This document shows positions 10,901-23,200 of a stretch of 64,000 nt of DNA, piece by piece. The stretch is from contig NW_020825312.1 of assembly GCF_003286085.1 (NCBI RefSeq), forward strand, positions 1,674,001-1,738,000, written 5' to 3'. The notes under the pieces were generated by a model. That model was not told where the DNA came from, ran no database searches, and saw only the letters and a program-made list of their open reading frames with translations. Position 1 is the stretch's first letter, and each line of letters starts with the position of its first letter. The position numbers and the translations under genes were made by a program. This DNA is from Drosophila persimilis. Taxonomy: Eukaryota; Arthropoda; Insecta; Diptera; Drosophilidae.

Positions 10901-13900
10901 AAGTAGCTGTTGAACTCAAACAAAATGCTCGGCGCACAGTCTGAGAACAAAACAAGGTCTGAACGAGGCTTCAGATAGTCGGGTACTTTGGGATTGGTTT
11001 CGACTGAGACTGAGACGGGGACGGGGACGGGGACTGGGTCTGGATGCCAGGGATTGGAGTGTTTCAAAATTAAATTTCTTGCTCAGCCAGACACTTGAAA
11101 ACCGGCCAGTATTACTACCGCACTTTCTTCTGATTGCAGGACGCGTCAGTTTTTTGCTTTACCAATTAGCCTTGGCCATAAATTCAGGCGCGGGCCTGGA
11201 ACCCCAGACGATACAGGAAGTGGAAGTGGCTGTGGAGGAGGAGCACCAAGAGGATGTGTACCAGGAGTGGAACACGGTCACGGATCCCCACTGGCTGGCC
11301 GCAATGGCAAATGAGTATCAGGTAAAGAGCTTCCCGTTCCCGAAATCGGTAAGCCAGATAACTCCTGCCAACATAAATCACGCTCCTCCTCCTCCTTCTC
11401 CTCCTCGTGCTCCTGTTGTTGCTGCTGCTGCTTAACTTCTGGATTCTTATTCTGCTTCTACTACAACCATTTTTATTTTTTAACTTTGCCCCGGATATCT
11501 GTCAGAGCCTGTCTGGCATAGAGGGGAGTGGAGAGTCGAGTCGAGTCGAGTCGTGGAGGCGTCTCTTTCCGGGCACGTGACCTCTTCGTGGTCACGCTTC
11601 AGTGCCACAGGATTTCATTTACAGCCAAGAGGCACGCCACGTCTCTGTCGCAAGATTGAAAACAATCAGGCAGTCGCTGAAGATTTATCAGTGCCTGAAA
11701 AAGCCATCGAACACGGGTCTGATAACCGATTAGGCCTCGAGTCTTGGTTCATCATTCAAATTTTTGTGTGTTTATCCAAGATAAAGGATATGCCAGACTA
11801 TTACAATTCAATTTGTGGTACCAAATAAATCATTGATTATGAGGTATATGGTATCTATTTCTAAGGCCTTCCGATTCTGGGTAGATTTAATTACGAAAAT
11901 CTTCATTTAGTTGCCTTTTGCCATAAATCGATGATCATCCAGGGCCAAGATATGACACTTTGCACAATGCAAAACCAATTTAGGGGCCGGAACAATTCTC
12001 TTTTGTGATTTCGGCTTATCGGCTGCCTAGAAAGTTTCTAATTATCGCCCGCATAAAATACATAGATTCCGTATCGTCCATCGTCTCTGGCCAGGCACCG
12101 TCCTGGGTGTCCCACTTTATTTCCAAAAAATATTTTAGGTTTAGGTTTTCTTTTTTTTGGAAAAATTTAAATAGTATCCGTTTGTGTCGCCCCAAAGGGG
12201 GAATTGTTCTTGAGATTCGATGGCTGCTCCTCCACCTCTGGTCTCTGCCTTTTTATGCATTGCATTTTGCAATGTTGCTGGTTCTGGGTGCTGCTGCTGC
12301 TGCTGCTTCTGCTTGTGGCTTGTCCTGCTTAGAGACATCTGCTTTCAATTTTGTAGATTGTCTCTCGCACAAAAAAATGCAAATTTTATGCAAAACAAAC
12401 GACACAGATAGATAGGGGGACTGGTACATAGGGAGTGATACAGGGGAGTGCGCGTCTGACCGTCTGCTTTTTGGTTCTTAGTCGAAAGCGCTTTTCCTGG
12501 TCCTTGTTAAGCATTCAAATATGTATTTCATATTGACAAGAGACAACCTTCTGGCAGTGATACAGTATCTTATTCTTAAACTTGTTCTAACGTTTGTACA
12601 ACGTATACTCCTTTTGAGGATTTTTTACTGATTTTAATTCAGGACTACCAAATTTGATACAACGGCTCATCTAAAAAGAAATCATTCTCCTATGCCCCGC
12701 AAAAGCCTTGAGGATTCAAGTATTTCTTTATCCTTAAAACCAAAGTCTTCAAGCTTTAAGTTCAATATTTTGACAAATCCAAGATAGCTGCCGTGGGATT
12801 TCGTTGGCTCGGCTTTTCGAGCAGTGGAAAACCGCTGTTCATTAGGCAGTTGCCATCGTGCACCATCTCAACCGAGCCTCACGCTTTCCTTTCCTTTCCC
12901 ATACCATACCATCCATCCCACTGCATTCACCGCACTCTGAAGCTGTACTCTGAGCTCCGCTGGCAGGAGAAAAGCTGGGAGAAAAATGTCCACTTGGGAT
13001 TACTTTGCTTAATTCAACTGCAAATGAAAATTGTTTGTTCTGTAAATTCAATCTCTTGGTGTCTTGTTGACGTTGTCATTACGCCGATGTCTGCGCCTGC
13101 TGTACGAGGGACCCGGCACCACCTCTTCCTTCTGCCACAGGTCCTTCTGTGTCTGCCCCCCTCGACCATTTCCAGGGAGTTCATCAAAGCGTAATCTGCA
13201 CAAAATGGCGTCACTTCCTTAGCCTCCATAGCTAAGGAATAGCAGCGCAGCCGGGAAAAAAACAACAACTTTAAGGCTAACTATGACGGAGGCGAAGGAC
13301 CCTCTAAGCCTGCCCTCCATCGTCCCACCTCCTGCACCCACCCCCGCGCTTTTCTATCCTAATGGAGTCATAATTCTTCGGCTCGTTAGCAGCAAATACT
13401 CGCACTCGTACATGCAACGTAAATATGCTTGTGCCGAAAAGTATGCCAGGCATTTCTTTCGTCCTTTTCACATTTTTTGGGCCATACCCTGGAGGCCCCG
13501 TCCTGTACTGTGCCTTGGCTGAGCGCCGGCTTTGTGACAGCGAGCGGGTTAACATAGTGAAAGTTAATTGATTCTGGAGTGTGTGGAAAGGCGGGATGGG
13601 ATGAGGATTCGGTTTAGCCTGAGTTATGAGTAAAGCTGGGGGCTTGGAATTGGGCGCAGAAGAGGGTTAAAAAGCTGTCCAAAATCATATTATTTTGTAT
13701 CATATTTATAAGTAAGTTGCTTGGTTTTATTTAGTTTGAAAGGATTCTGAATGTTTGGCGTAGAGAATAAAAGAAACACCCTTATTTAGATTCACTTTTT
13801 TTTAAATATAAGAATATCAATTTGCTTCTAAATATTCCATAAAAAGCACATTAAAACTTGAACATTACTATAGCACAAGAATGCATGATTTTTACATTTT

Positions 13901-14656
13901 GTGGAAACAAAAAAATTTAGCTTTCTCGGTATTGAGAATAGCGTTTTTTGTAAAGATAAAAGAGATATATATTTGTTTTTACAGTACACTTTGTTACACA
14001 GCCATTCTTTTTAAAGTTTCTTCGGTTTTATGCTTCATCCTCTGATATTTTTTCTTTCTCCTTTAAGTTATCCTTTTCACTTCAATTCCTTCAATTCGTT
14101 TGCTACAGGGTATTCGCAGGTCTACTAATTTTCGCCGTTTATTGTACATTGTCATAGTATTCTCCCCTTTAAGCATCTGTGTCTCCATTGGTGTGCTTTT
14201 CTGGGTGTGTGTGTGTGTGTGTGCTGAAGCTCGTGTTAAACCTTTTGCCTCTTGGGTATCCGGGTGGGCGTGATACGGCTCGCCCTAGTCAAGGACGCCT
14301 TGCCACTGGCATTGGCCGATCCAGGCTGACAAGTTGCTTAATTGAAAAGTGTTTTGTTTGGCATGGGCCTTGGGGCAGGGCCAGCGGGAGCAGATTGCCG
14401 GAGGGGGGAGCAGGGGCAGAGGAGCAGGATTTTTCAGATGCGTCTTTATGCGACCTTCAGGTCGCCTCTCCTCGTTGCTGATTTGGCAACTTTTACGTTC
14501 AATAATTTGCTGTTTATTTATGCACGTGCTTTAAACACGGACAAACAACAACAGCAACAAAGGACTTCCGCTCTTTCATATTCTTCTTCTTCTTCTTCGG
14601 CTCTCCACCATCTTCCTTCTGTGCTTTAGCTTCCGTGATTACGCATAAGAAGCTTT

Positions 14657-14705
<49 letters not shown>

Positions 14706-16989
14706 CCGAAAAAGTGCCTCTGGCTGCCGCATATTTATCACTTTTTCTACTTTTTATTGCTTCCTCTTTCGCATATCACGTTCTCCTCGTGTCGCCTCCC
14801 TCCTACTTCCATCCTACTGTTTCATAAATAATTATGTTATTTTAGACTCGGTTTTATAATTTACCTTTAGCGGGTATAACGACTTTTATCAGATGTTTGC
14901 AACACCGAGAAAAAAACCCTTTTGAAACTAAAATTTTATTAAAAATGGATGCTTCAAATTCCATCAACATCCGATAACTATATCTTAGAGAACGAAGGAT
15001 CTGCAAGGGTATCTAATCCTTCGGTTCTGCCTTCTTCTTGTTTTTTTCTCAGTCGCGTTGACTTGAGATAAATTGTGGCAATAATTATCGCACATTTTTC
15101 ACAGCGACATTTTTCAACGACTCTCAGCATTTCGATGACAGTTTTCATAATTAAGTCGACACGGCACTTAATGATGCTGCCACGCCCTCAGGGGCCCTCC
15201 TGGCCACCCCCACACATGAGCAGCAGCGATGTGTTTTTCTGTGTACTTTTTTATGTATTTTTAATTACCTTTGATGTTGATTTGCAATATACAAATATAA
15301 GCAGTGAAAGTAGAGAAATAGGACTTCATAGGAGATGATTCTCGACCTACCTGCATGAGAGATGAGCGATGAAGGCAGTCATTGTGAGGCAGTAGAGTTT
15401 TCCAGAGCCATGGTACTTCTACTATTATTGTTATTATTATCCCCAGAGTAATCTCAAAGAATTCACGGTTCTTTCAATTAGGTTCTGCCACAGTTCCTGA
15501 ACAACGTTGACTGAAGCCTGCAGTCTGCAAAATTAACCAAATCAAAAGCAATACTCGACGTTGTCTGGCTCTTGCCTGAAGGACTCTCTATCCTTCAGTC
15601 TCCGCTTGTCTGTGTGTCTGTGTGTCTGTGTCTCTGTGTCTCTGTCTGGGTCTTTTGTGCTTGTCCCTCTCAAGAACAAGTGTTTGTCTGTCTAATTGGT
15701 AAATTTAATTAGCCATCTACTGGCAGCCCGGTAGCCTTGTTACCTGGTTACCTGGTCACCCGGTCATCGTGGCCACGAATGTTTGTGTTTATTTTCCACA
15801 CTGCAGCGTGAAATTCCATTTTCTGTTCAAATTTAATAAGCAGGTTTCCAGGGGAAAACATATTTTGGCTAGGTAAATTTATAGACTGCCTCATCGGAGC
15901 GAGTGCTACTTCCCCTTTCCGTTGCCACCATGCCACTGATTTTGGTTGTGTTTTGGCAAAAGGAAACTTTAGTTTACCTTCCGCCTTAGCTCTGACGTTA
16001 ACGGAAATGCAACACTCTCAGTCCGTGGACAGGGCCATGGTCCTCCCCCGGGCAGTCAACTCAGGCCATACAGCGAGGGAAGATTTAGAAGTTTGAGTAG
16101 CTAACATCCAACATTTTACCCGCTTCTCTATTGTTTCCTGCGGAAAATAGTTTTTGTTTGAGCTTTCTCGAAGTGGAACTTCGCTATGATTGTCAAGGAA
16201 TACCCGAATACCCTTGGAGACTCGCAGGTATACTATAAACAGATATTCCCAAATGAACCCTCTTCCATCTACAAATGTATAGCATGGCTAAACTGCTTTG
16301 CCGTTGTTTACTGCAGTTTTCAATTAAGCTGCCAATGTCCGCCCTACCCCCCGTCGCTCCGCCCTTCCTTGTCCACTCTGTCGGCACCTGTCGCCTTGTT
16401 GGCAGCTTCCCTTTTTAATTAGTTGACAAACTTGCACATTTTTATCGCCGCTTGTTCATTTTACTCGTAGCAATGCTAACCCGCTCGCTTTCCCCTTTCT
16501 CTGACCCTTTCCCTCTGCTCTGGTTCTCTTATTAATTCCATTTTGCACTTGTAATTGCCAGTATATATCGCTTCGCATCGCTCATACGCAGCGTTGCACC
16601 GGAAATTAATTTCCGTGCGCTTTAAAATTAAGAAAGAGAGGGGGATCGGGATGCGAGGTTTCCTTGACAATGTCATGGCCAGAAGAGAGAAGAAGGGGCG
16701 GTAGAAGGGGGCTATAACTTGCACAGATATACATGGTATACATATGTACGTATCTCATAATAATCCTACCCCTTTGTGATTGCAGAATGTGCCGGTATAC
16801 GAGACTTTTCCAGGGGACCTGCAGCACTGGCTGACGGATAGCTACGGTCTGAGTGCCACGGATGTGTACCGCAGCTGGAACATGGCCCAGGCCAGGGGCG
16901 GAACGGGAAGTCCCACCCAAGTGATCTGCTCCGCCGATGGACAGTGCTATCAAGTGAGCCAAATCGTCACCGCCTGCTGTCCTTTTTGA
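7793..16989 (+). CDS. Unrecognised secreted protein, 190 residues, three coding exons
   Basis: I joined exons 7793-7979, 11140-11321 and 16786-16989. Donors are CAG|GTAAGC and CAG|GTAAAG, acceptors are TTGCAG in both cases, and the phases agree (phase 1, then phase 0), giving 190 codons plus TGA. Residues 1-33 are a signal peptide: basic n-region with RPRR, hydrophobic core LHLLIAISLLASL, and likely cleavage after the GGATG region. The middle is acidic (EVEVAVEEEHQED) and followed by a Trp-containing segment (DPHWLAAMANEYQ). The C-terminal third has Trp/Tyr-rich segments and four cysteines, C171, C177, C187 and C188, ending CCPF, so a small disulfide-linked tail is likely. No transmembrane segment follows the signal. 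Start choice: ATG at 7793 has A at -3 and opens directly on the signal peptide. A poly(A) signal follows the stop by 11 nt. I do not recognise the family, and no function is claimed. The phase agreement and signal peptide make a real gene likely. Confidence 0.72.
8862..8985. repeat. (CTG/TTG)n imperfect trinucleotide tract
   Basis: Two closely spaced runs of GCTGCTGCT and GTTGTTGTTGCTG separated by unique sequence. This is intronic simple sequence; the poly-Cys, poly-Leu or poly-Ala reading frames it creates are not genes. Confidence 0.85.
9370..9630. mobile_element. Candidate decayed DINE/Helitron-like remnant
   Basis: One side carries ggggtcggtatctttgtatacccttgc and the other taccccctgctagggtacaata, which both resemble the repeat ends seen at 14868-15050 and 17720-17995. 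The interior is AT/CT-rich with no reading frame. It lies in intron 1 of the secreted-protein gene. Boundaries are approximate. Confidence 0.35.
11140..11321 (+). CDS. Secreted-protein gene, second coding exon
   Basis: The acceptor at 11138-11139 follows the pyrimidine tract ctttcttctgattgcag. The exon encodes the second two bases of Gly63 through Gln123. Two further AGs, at 11168-11169 and 11186-11187, are in the same phase. Alternative use would remove 10 or 16 residues, including the hydrophobic RVSFLLYQLALAIN segment. The donor CAG|GTAAAG is at 11322. The content is acidic with a WNTVTDPHWLAAM segment. Confidence 0.68.
14659..14699. repeat. (GA)n microsatellite, about 20 units
   Basis: Perfect GA dinucleotide run. 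In flies such runs are binding substrates of GAGA factor (Trl). Located in intron 2 of the secreted-protein gene, it could act as a chromatin-opening element, but this is inference only. Confidence 0.95.
14868..15052 (+). mobile_element. DINE/Helitron-like short repeat, best-preserved copy
   Basis: It begins gcgggtataacgact, then atcagatgtttgcaacaccg, followed by an AT-rich interior, and ends with caagggtatctaatccttcg then a gccttcttcttg tail. The pairing of a GGGTAT start with a 'gggtat..cttcgg..ttcttg' end is typical of short non-autonomous repeats dispersed through Drosophila introns. It has no coding capacity. The family name is from memory of the motif type. Confidence 0.5.
16786..16989 (+). 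CDS. Secreted-protein gene, last coding exon (Cys tail)
   Basis: The acceptor is tttgtgattgcag, ending at 16785, phase 0. The exon encodes 67 residues: a segment with WLTDSYGLSATDVYRSW, then a Gly/Ser/Thr linker, then VICSADGQCYQVSQIVTACC and PF before the TGA. Spacing C-x5-C-x9-C-C suggests one or two disulfides. This is the most protein-like part of the gene and the best handle for a homology search. Confidence 0.75.
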   Translation, partial: NVPVYETFPGDLQHWLTDSYGLSATDVYRSWNMAQARGGTGSPTQVICSADGQCYQVSQIVTACCPF

Positions 16990-17000
16990 GTTGAGCTCTT

Positions 17001-17006
17001 AATAAA
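17001..17006 (+). terminator. Poly(A) signal AATAAA of the secreted-protein gene
   Basis: A canonical AATAAA lies 11 nt after the TGA at 16987-16989, giving a very short 3' UTR. Its position supports the reading frame chosen for the last exon. Confidence 0.75.
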
Positions 17007-17719
17007 TGCGTTGAAAAACAATCGAAAGGAAATCATAAATTTCTGGGACGCACACAAACAAACGACACGGCCATCGATTGCCAGGCAGTTCCGGCATTGT
17101 CCGCAATGAGACCATTAAAAGCCGTTGCTCTTGCGGCGGACCACGATGTCCGGCCGTCCAACTGCTGTTGGCCAGATGTGTGTGGGGGCTATAATCGAAA
17201 GCGGATGCTGCCAACTGCATTTACGCTTGGTGCTTTATACTCTATTCTCTCTGCTGGCCAACTAAACGGCTTGTGATATTGATTATCACTAGAATTGTCC
17301 AGGTTTCTATATTTAGTTTGAGCTTAAAATTCGGAATATGTAAATCTGAAGCAGCTATCAGAACGGGGTTAAATATTCATGGATTTTTGGATCATTTGGG
17401 TGCACATACATATATTTTACAGCAGGGCATTGAAGAGTCGTCCCTTTTTTGAAGCAATTTTACTGCATTGCCGCTTTGAGCTCTTTATGCGTGTCTGCAA
17501 TCAACGACAACGAATGTTCCCTTCTACCAAATGCGTGCCAAAGCAACAAAAAAGTGAAACAGCAGCAGGAATATACATACACTGATGCAAAAGCAACAGC
17601 AACAGCAACAACGGCAGTGGCAACGCGAACGAAAATCAACATGCAACAGCGAAAGAAGCAGAATACAACAGCAGCAACAAATGTCAGTTATTTTCCTGTT
17701 GCTTTTGCCTTTATCCCCC

Positions 17720-17995
17720 TGCATACCCTTGTCGAGGGTTGTATAATTTAGCCTGGGGTTTGCCAAAAAACAAAACAATTTATAATATAATCAAAAGATA
17801 CAGTGAAATCCACCTTTGGAAGATATCCATCTATGTGGGAGATTATTTTGGGTTTTTTTATAGTGTCTCTTTGATCGGTTCACCCATGGTATTCTGACAT
17901 ATACATTCATAGGTAGGTATCATTTTTTTTTCTACCAAATCTTAAGGGTATCTAGTGCTTCGGTACCCCTCAGCTGACTTTTCTTCCTTGTTATG
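17720..17995 (+). mobile_element. DINE/Helitron-like short repeat
   Basis: It starts gcatacccttgtcgagggtt then gtataattta, and ends cttaagggtatctagtgcttcgg then a cttttcttccttgtt tail. Both ends match in order and motif the copy at 14868-15052, in the same orientation. It is about 275 nt long with a non-coding, AT-rich interior. Confidence 0.5.
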
Positions 17996-18143
17996 GCTTG
18001 GAACTTTTTTGCATTCTCTTTTCGATTTGTGAGGCTGAGAGTGTGTTTTTTCGCCGCCATCGTCGCGCAATTGTTTCGCTGGTAAACAATGTGATTTTCA
18101 GCGTGAAATTTCATTCAATCGGTACGGGCCGAGCACAGGCCAC

Positions 18144-18181
18144 CGCTCGCACTCGCACTCGCACTCGCACTGGCACTCGGA
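18144..18181. repeat. (CACTCG)n hexanucleotide repeat
   Basis: About six units of CTCGCA/CACTCG with one variant unit (CACTGG). Simple sequence; the Arg-Thr reading frame through it is not a gene. Confidence 0.85.
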
Positions 18182-21100
18182 CTCTGATGGCCCCCATTCT
18201 GCCATCCATTGGTGGGCAATTTGTGTGCCAGAAAGTGTGTGGCCCCAAAAAAATATGTCGAGGGGTTTCCGGTTTTTTTTTTTTTGTAATACTCTTTTTA
18301 TTATACGTTTTTTATTGAATTTTGAGTGAGTAAAATGTTTTTTATATTGTATGAAGTTTTTTCCGTGGTTTTTTTCCCGCGAAATTGCTTTTAATTGATC
18401 AAATTGTTTAAATATACGGCATTCATACATGCAAATGTGTGTTTTGGAGTGTTTTTCCTGTTGCCTGCAGTTTTTGGCATTTGTTTAAATTGCAATTTAT
18501 TTAGTTTTTGCTGTCTTTTCTTTAGGGGAGTATTATTGATTCGTTTTATTTCATTTTATTTTATTATATAGTTTGTAATTAATACATAAACGTACTAGGT
18601 AATTGGTGTTAGTCAAATGCTTTGTGTTAATTGGTTTTCGGTGGTTTTTTAGTTTGATCTTTTTTCGAATTGCATTAAAAATGTTTCAGACATTCTTGGG
18701 CTGTACTGAGTTATAACTGTTTGGGTCTGATAAAGCGATTGAATTGTAAGGACATATTCAATAAAAAACGTAATAAAAACCGAAGGCGTTGAAAAAAATA
18801 CAAAAAATTTACAGCTTCACAGACTGTAAGCCGAGAGCTCATTTTTCAGTTAATCAAAAAAATATGCGAAAATATATGGGAAAAATAAACTCTCAAATTG
18901 TGGCAGAGATTACGGAAAAAAATGCCAGAATAATTATTATTAAAAGAAAAAATATATGTGTTTGTATATATTAATGTATACTGGGGGGTCATTGAGAGGA
19001 GCAGCTCCAAAGGGGAGCTCTGTTTGTACTCTATTTCAATTTAATTAAAGAGCTGCGCCGAACCAAATGAAAAGTGACAATCGAAAATGTTCACACAAAA
19101 TGGCAACGATTTTCCGGCATTTATTCGCAGCTGCTCCCCTTCTCTCGCTTTCCATATTTAAAGTTAACAAGAGATTTTGCCTCCATTGCCATCTCCATTA
19201 TGGCAATCTGTGTGAGTGCCAGGCCTCCCATATGTACATACATATATAGATGCTGAAGTGTATAGGTAATGCATGTAAAGGATATTGCTTCACTCAACTG
19301 TCAGAGGGCATTAAATAATATTTTCGCCCTCAGCTGAATAGAGCAGCTATGTGGCGATGTAGGGGCATACTATCGCGGCCTGTGACATTTCTGACTGCAG
19401 CCTAACGGGGATTCCAAAAAAAAAAAAAAAAAAAGAAAACCGCACCGTGGCAGCTCCACAGAAGGAGAGACAGACAGACAGACAGACATAGATGTCATGT
19501 GCAGGCTTATGTAACAAGAGGCGTATTTAATTTTTTAAGCAAGCAAAAATTCCGGCAGTGGCCGCATGAGAGGCATTGAAAATGTGCACAAAATGGTAGC
19601 CTACTTTTTGGGGGTCTGCCTGTCATTGCAGATTGCATAATGCAGCCTAGACCTCGTTAAATTGAAGAGTTGAAAAGATGGAGTGCAAGGGGAGCACACC
19701 TTAGGGGGAGACGACACCTTGGGGCTTTTCTCAGCAACATAATAGATGGGTATTTTCTGCTTCTGATGGTCGGAGCATCTTTAATCTTTGCTTCTGAATC
19801 CACTTAGTCTGGCTAATCGGCACTTCCTGCTTCTGTTTTGATTAATATTCCTCACACTTTGCCTTATCCAAGAAAATTCCAAATGGAGTTCTATCAAGCT
19901 TGATTCCCATTTGCCATTTGATAGTTTGATAAATTTGTACGAAATACATTACTGAAAGCACTTAAATACGAAATTTGAGAAGTTTGCTGGCTTCCTCCCA
20001 TCCCCCATCCCAAATTCCCCCATTCAGCACCACCGTGTGTCTCCTTTTCGTTGGGAGTCCGAACAATGGCAATGTCAGGAGTCAGGCAATGTCCCTTTGG
20101 GGGGCATTTCACCTGGCGACGACAGGAACGTGTCCAAAATGCGGGCTCCAATAATTTGAGGTGAGTTTATTATGCAGATAAACAAAATGGCCGCCCCGCT
20201 AGGACTGACTCAGCATTAAGTTTTGTCCAACACACATACACACAGACACAGACACACACATGGGTGGGTCTAAGAGCCTTTGGGCCATGGTCAACAATTG
20301 CCGGCAATCATCTAGGCAGTTGCCTTATTACAACAACAATAGAGAGCGAGAGGACAGGGCAGGGCATGAATGGGCTCGGAAAAGACGTGGGGTAAACTTT
20401 GCCATAACGGGAGTTATCTGACTGTAAATACATAATCTGCTGCTGGCTGTCCCACTGTCCCACTGTCCCAGTGCCTCGAACCCGTCGACGTTGCAGCTTT
20501 TGGCCCCGATCCGGCCTGCTTCTGGTTCCCAAAAGATTTCAGCCGCCTCGTGCACCTTGAATACGGATTTGCTTTTATTGCCACAGCTTCCTGTTGCCCT
20601 TGCCGTTGCCGTAGCCTCTTGTGTCTACTCTACTCGTCTCTGCCCTTTTCGGTTTTTTTTTTGCTACTGTGGGTTCCGCATTAAGGGTTAAGCAGGTGCT
20701 TTATAAACCAAGTTGGGGAAGTAGAGGATACCCCCCAGACGGTAAATAAGGACAAATGCCGTGTAATGGGCAACCTGTGCGTGGCCCGAAGACCCACCAA
20801 AAAAACTAGAGGGATAGAGTCCCTTTCGACTTGTATTTGGCCCAGAGAGAGAGGGAGAGAGAGAGAGGGGTAGGCTGTAAAATTTACACCCTAAGATGTG
20901 TCCCCAAAGTGCAATCAAAAGATTTTTGTCAGTCACTTTTGTTTAGTTTTCGAAGGTGAAAATGTGAAGATGTCGCGCTGAAATTGTTACCGTTCTCGTA
21001 ATTACTTAAGCGACATCTTTAGTGGCTCTTCAAATATTTATTAATGCCGACGACTGGTACTTCTCTCATAAATTTAACGATACTACGTTTAACATTGGGA

Positions 21101-22064
21101 GTGCTCTTCACAGCTCGTATGTCTTAAGTTTTTTGATAGTTTCAGTGGGGGATTAGCATCCGTTGGAAGTTTTTATGTAAATTAAGGAGGGGCGCTTTAA
21201 ACTTTTGTAATACCATAAAGTAGTATTAAATCTTGTTGTTTTTTTTAAGTTGCTTCTAACTTCTGCGTTGGAAGGGATAAGGCTGAGAGAAAGTCACTTA
21301 ATTATACCCTTTAGAACGCCTTTACCAATTTGTTGAGGCAAGTTTATAGATGAAAAATGATAAGAGCTTTTGTCCAAAAGGACAAACCCTAAACCGCCAA
21401 CAGTTGGTATACAAAAATACCATATTCATGTGGTCTACATCTAAAACTTCTACGCCTGATATACCCTTCGATCATTCATTAGATATCCTGCAGAACTAGT
21501 CACCACAAAAGCAAATACAAATACAAATTGCCTTACATAATCTACGGCCACAAGGATACCAACGAAAAGCACATAATTCATATACTTGCACGAGCATAAC
21601 ATACAGCCGTGAAAGACAAACAGAAAACACTGGATAGGGGCAGGAGGTGGTATGGGGGGCGGAGGGAACTAAAGGGCAAAGCCGAGCCGAGTCGACATAT
21701 TGAAATTCATGCTCGTAACTACATACAGAAACCAATTACAATATCAATTTAAAAAGGATTAAAATGGCCATGGCCGAGGCTTAGACTGGAGAAGCATTTG
21801 TCCTGTGTCCTGTGTCATGGATCCAGGGCATACTTTGCGGCCTTTTGCCGGAGTTGTATTTAAGATTTGTTCCGTTGTAAAATTGTGAAATTGCAAATTG
21901 TATTTGCCATCTTTTTGGCCGAGAAGCAGAAGCAGCATCATTGTAGAGCCGTGAGCGCCAAACTTTTAAATGAAATACTGAGCCAGCAGATTTTCATAAT
22001 AAATAACGAGTCTTTGCTTGGCATTACACGAGCATAATCAAGCGTAATTCCATTGTGCTATATC

Positions 22065-22069
22065 ATATA

Positions 22070-22104
<35 letters not shown>

Positions 22105-22110
22105 GTATAT
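22065..22110. repeat. (AT)n microsatellite
   Basis: Near-perfect AT dinucleotide run interrupted by single ACAT and GTAT variants. Confidence 0.95.
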
Positions 22111-23128
22111 GTTTATATTGTATTGACTCAGACATGGACTGAAATCTCAACAAGTGGCAATCCCCTCAGTCTCTCGCCCTCTCTCTTTCTCTTTGTGTGT
22201 ATTTTTGCATAATTTATCTTGTTTGCTTGATAAACCAAAAATGTTGTACACAAAAGACCGCAATTTATTCCCCAGTATTGACAGCATTGGCTCTATCTCT
22301 GGCCTCTTTCGCTCAGCCATAATAGGAGGGTCCTTTCTGTTAGCCATAAGGGCGGAGCAAGTAATTTGGCTAAGTAAAGATGCAGCTGCAGATGCAGATT
22401 GAGTGCAGTCTGCAGTCTGTAGTCTGAGGGCGTGCAAATAGACCGAAAATGTTGGGCAGGCTGCAGCACTTCCGGTTTGCTGTCGAGGGGCTAAGCCCCG
22501 CCCTGAATAAATTAAATTCAAATGCTCCACTAAGCAATTTAATTTGTAAAATACAAAAAATCAAGACCAAATGAGAGCCTCCCTTCCTATTTCCTTTTCG
22601 CATTCTCTTTAATCTTACTGTTGGCTCAGAAACATTCTCCATTCCATCCAGTCGTCTATCTATCTATCCATCCATCCATCGATTGATCCATCCATCATGT
22701 CTATCCATGGCTGGGACTTAGGCATGAGACATATAAATCAGTTAAGCATCGTCATGTCAAGTTAACAGGCGATTACAAGGGCTTTACCTGAACAGTTACG
22801 TGGCTTGAGAACATTGCAGGAAGGTCAAGACAGTTCATTGGGGTTGTTCCACACAGTTTCTTGGCCATTTCTCTCTTTTAATTCGTTGTTGGGCCAACGA
22901 TAGATGGATTAAGAGATGAACGCAAAAGCTGGGTATTCTTACCATCATCACAATTATCATAGGAAAACTGTTCCAAAATTTAAATGAAATATCCCTCCAA
23001 GAGCAAAGTCTAACCACAGAGAAATCAATTTGATTTGTAAGATTTTGTTAGCCAGAATCGACATCAATATATCAAATTAACTTGCGATTACAAGAGGCTT
23101 TGGCCATGGAGCTCCCGCAGACACACGA

Positions 23129-23200
23129 CACACAGGGGGACACACAGGGGGACACACAGGGGGACACACAGGGGGACACACAGGGGGACACACAGGGGGA
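23129..23200. repeat. 12-nt minisatellite, six identical units
   Basis: Six perfect head-to-tail copies of cacacaggggga, preceded and followed by partial CACA sequence. Because 12 is divisible by 3, every frame through it is open (Gln-Gly-Asp-Thr on the +, Cys-Val/Pro-rich on the -), which explains the long apparent frames here. No splice sites or starts make it a gene. Confidence 0.95.

Larger units (their letters stand above)
7980..11139 (+). other. Intron 1 of the secreted-protein gene
   Basis: A 3160-nt intron. It contains CAG/CTG and CTT/TTG microsatellites (about 8371-8396, 8862-8990), a candidate repeat remnant at 9370-9630 and T-rich stretches. No further exon is convincing. Several reading frames here are low-complexity translations of the trinucleotide repeats. 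Confidence 0.6.
11322..16785 (+). other. Intron 2 of the secreted-protein gene
   Basis: A 5464-nt intron. It contains CTG tracts (about 12290-12308), a GT run at 14205-14222, a long GA tract at 14659-14699, and a repeat remnant at 14868-15050. No additional coding exon could be supported. Confidence 0.6.

Noticed and set aside
11322..11435. Reading on past the 11321 donor (Pro/Ala-rich tail to a stop at about 11433)
   Set aside because: The tail is a translation of CTC and CTG repeats, and a strong donor precedes it.
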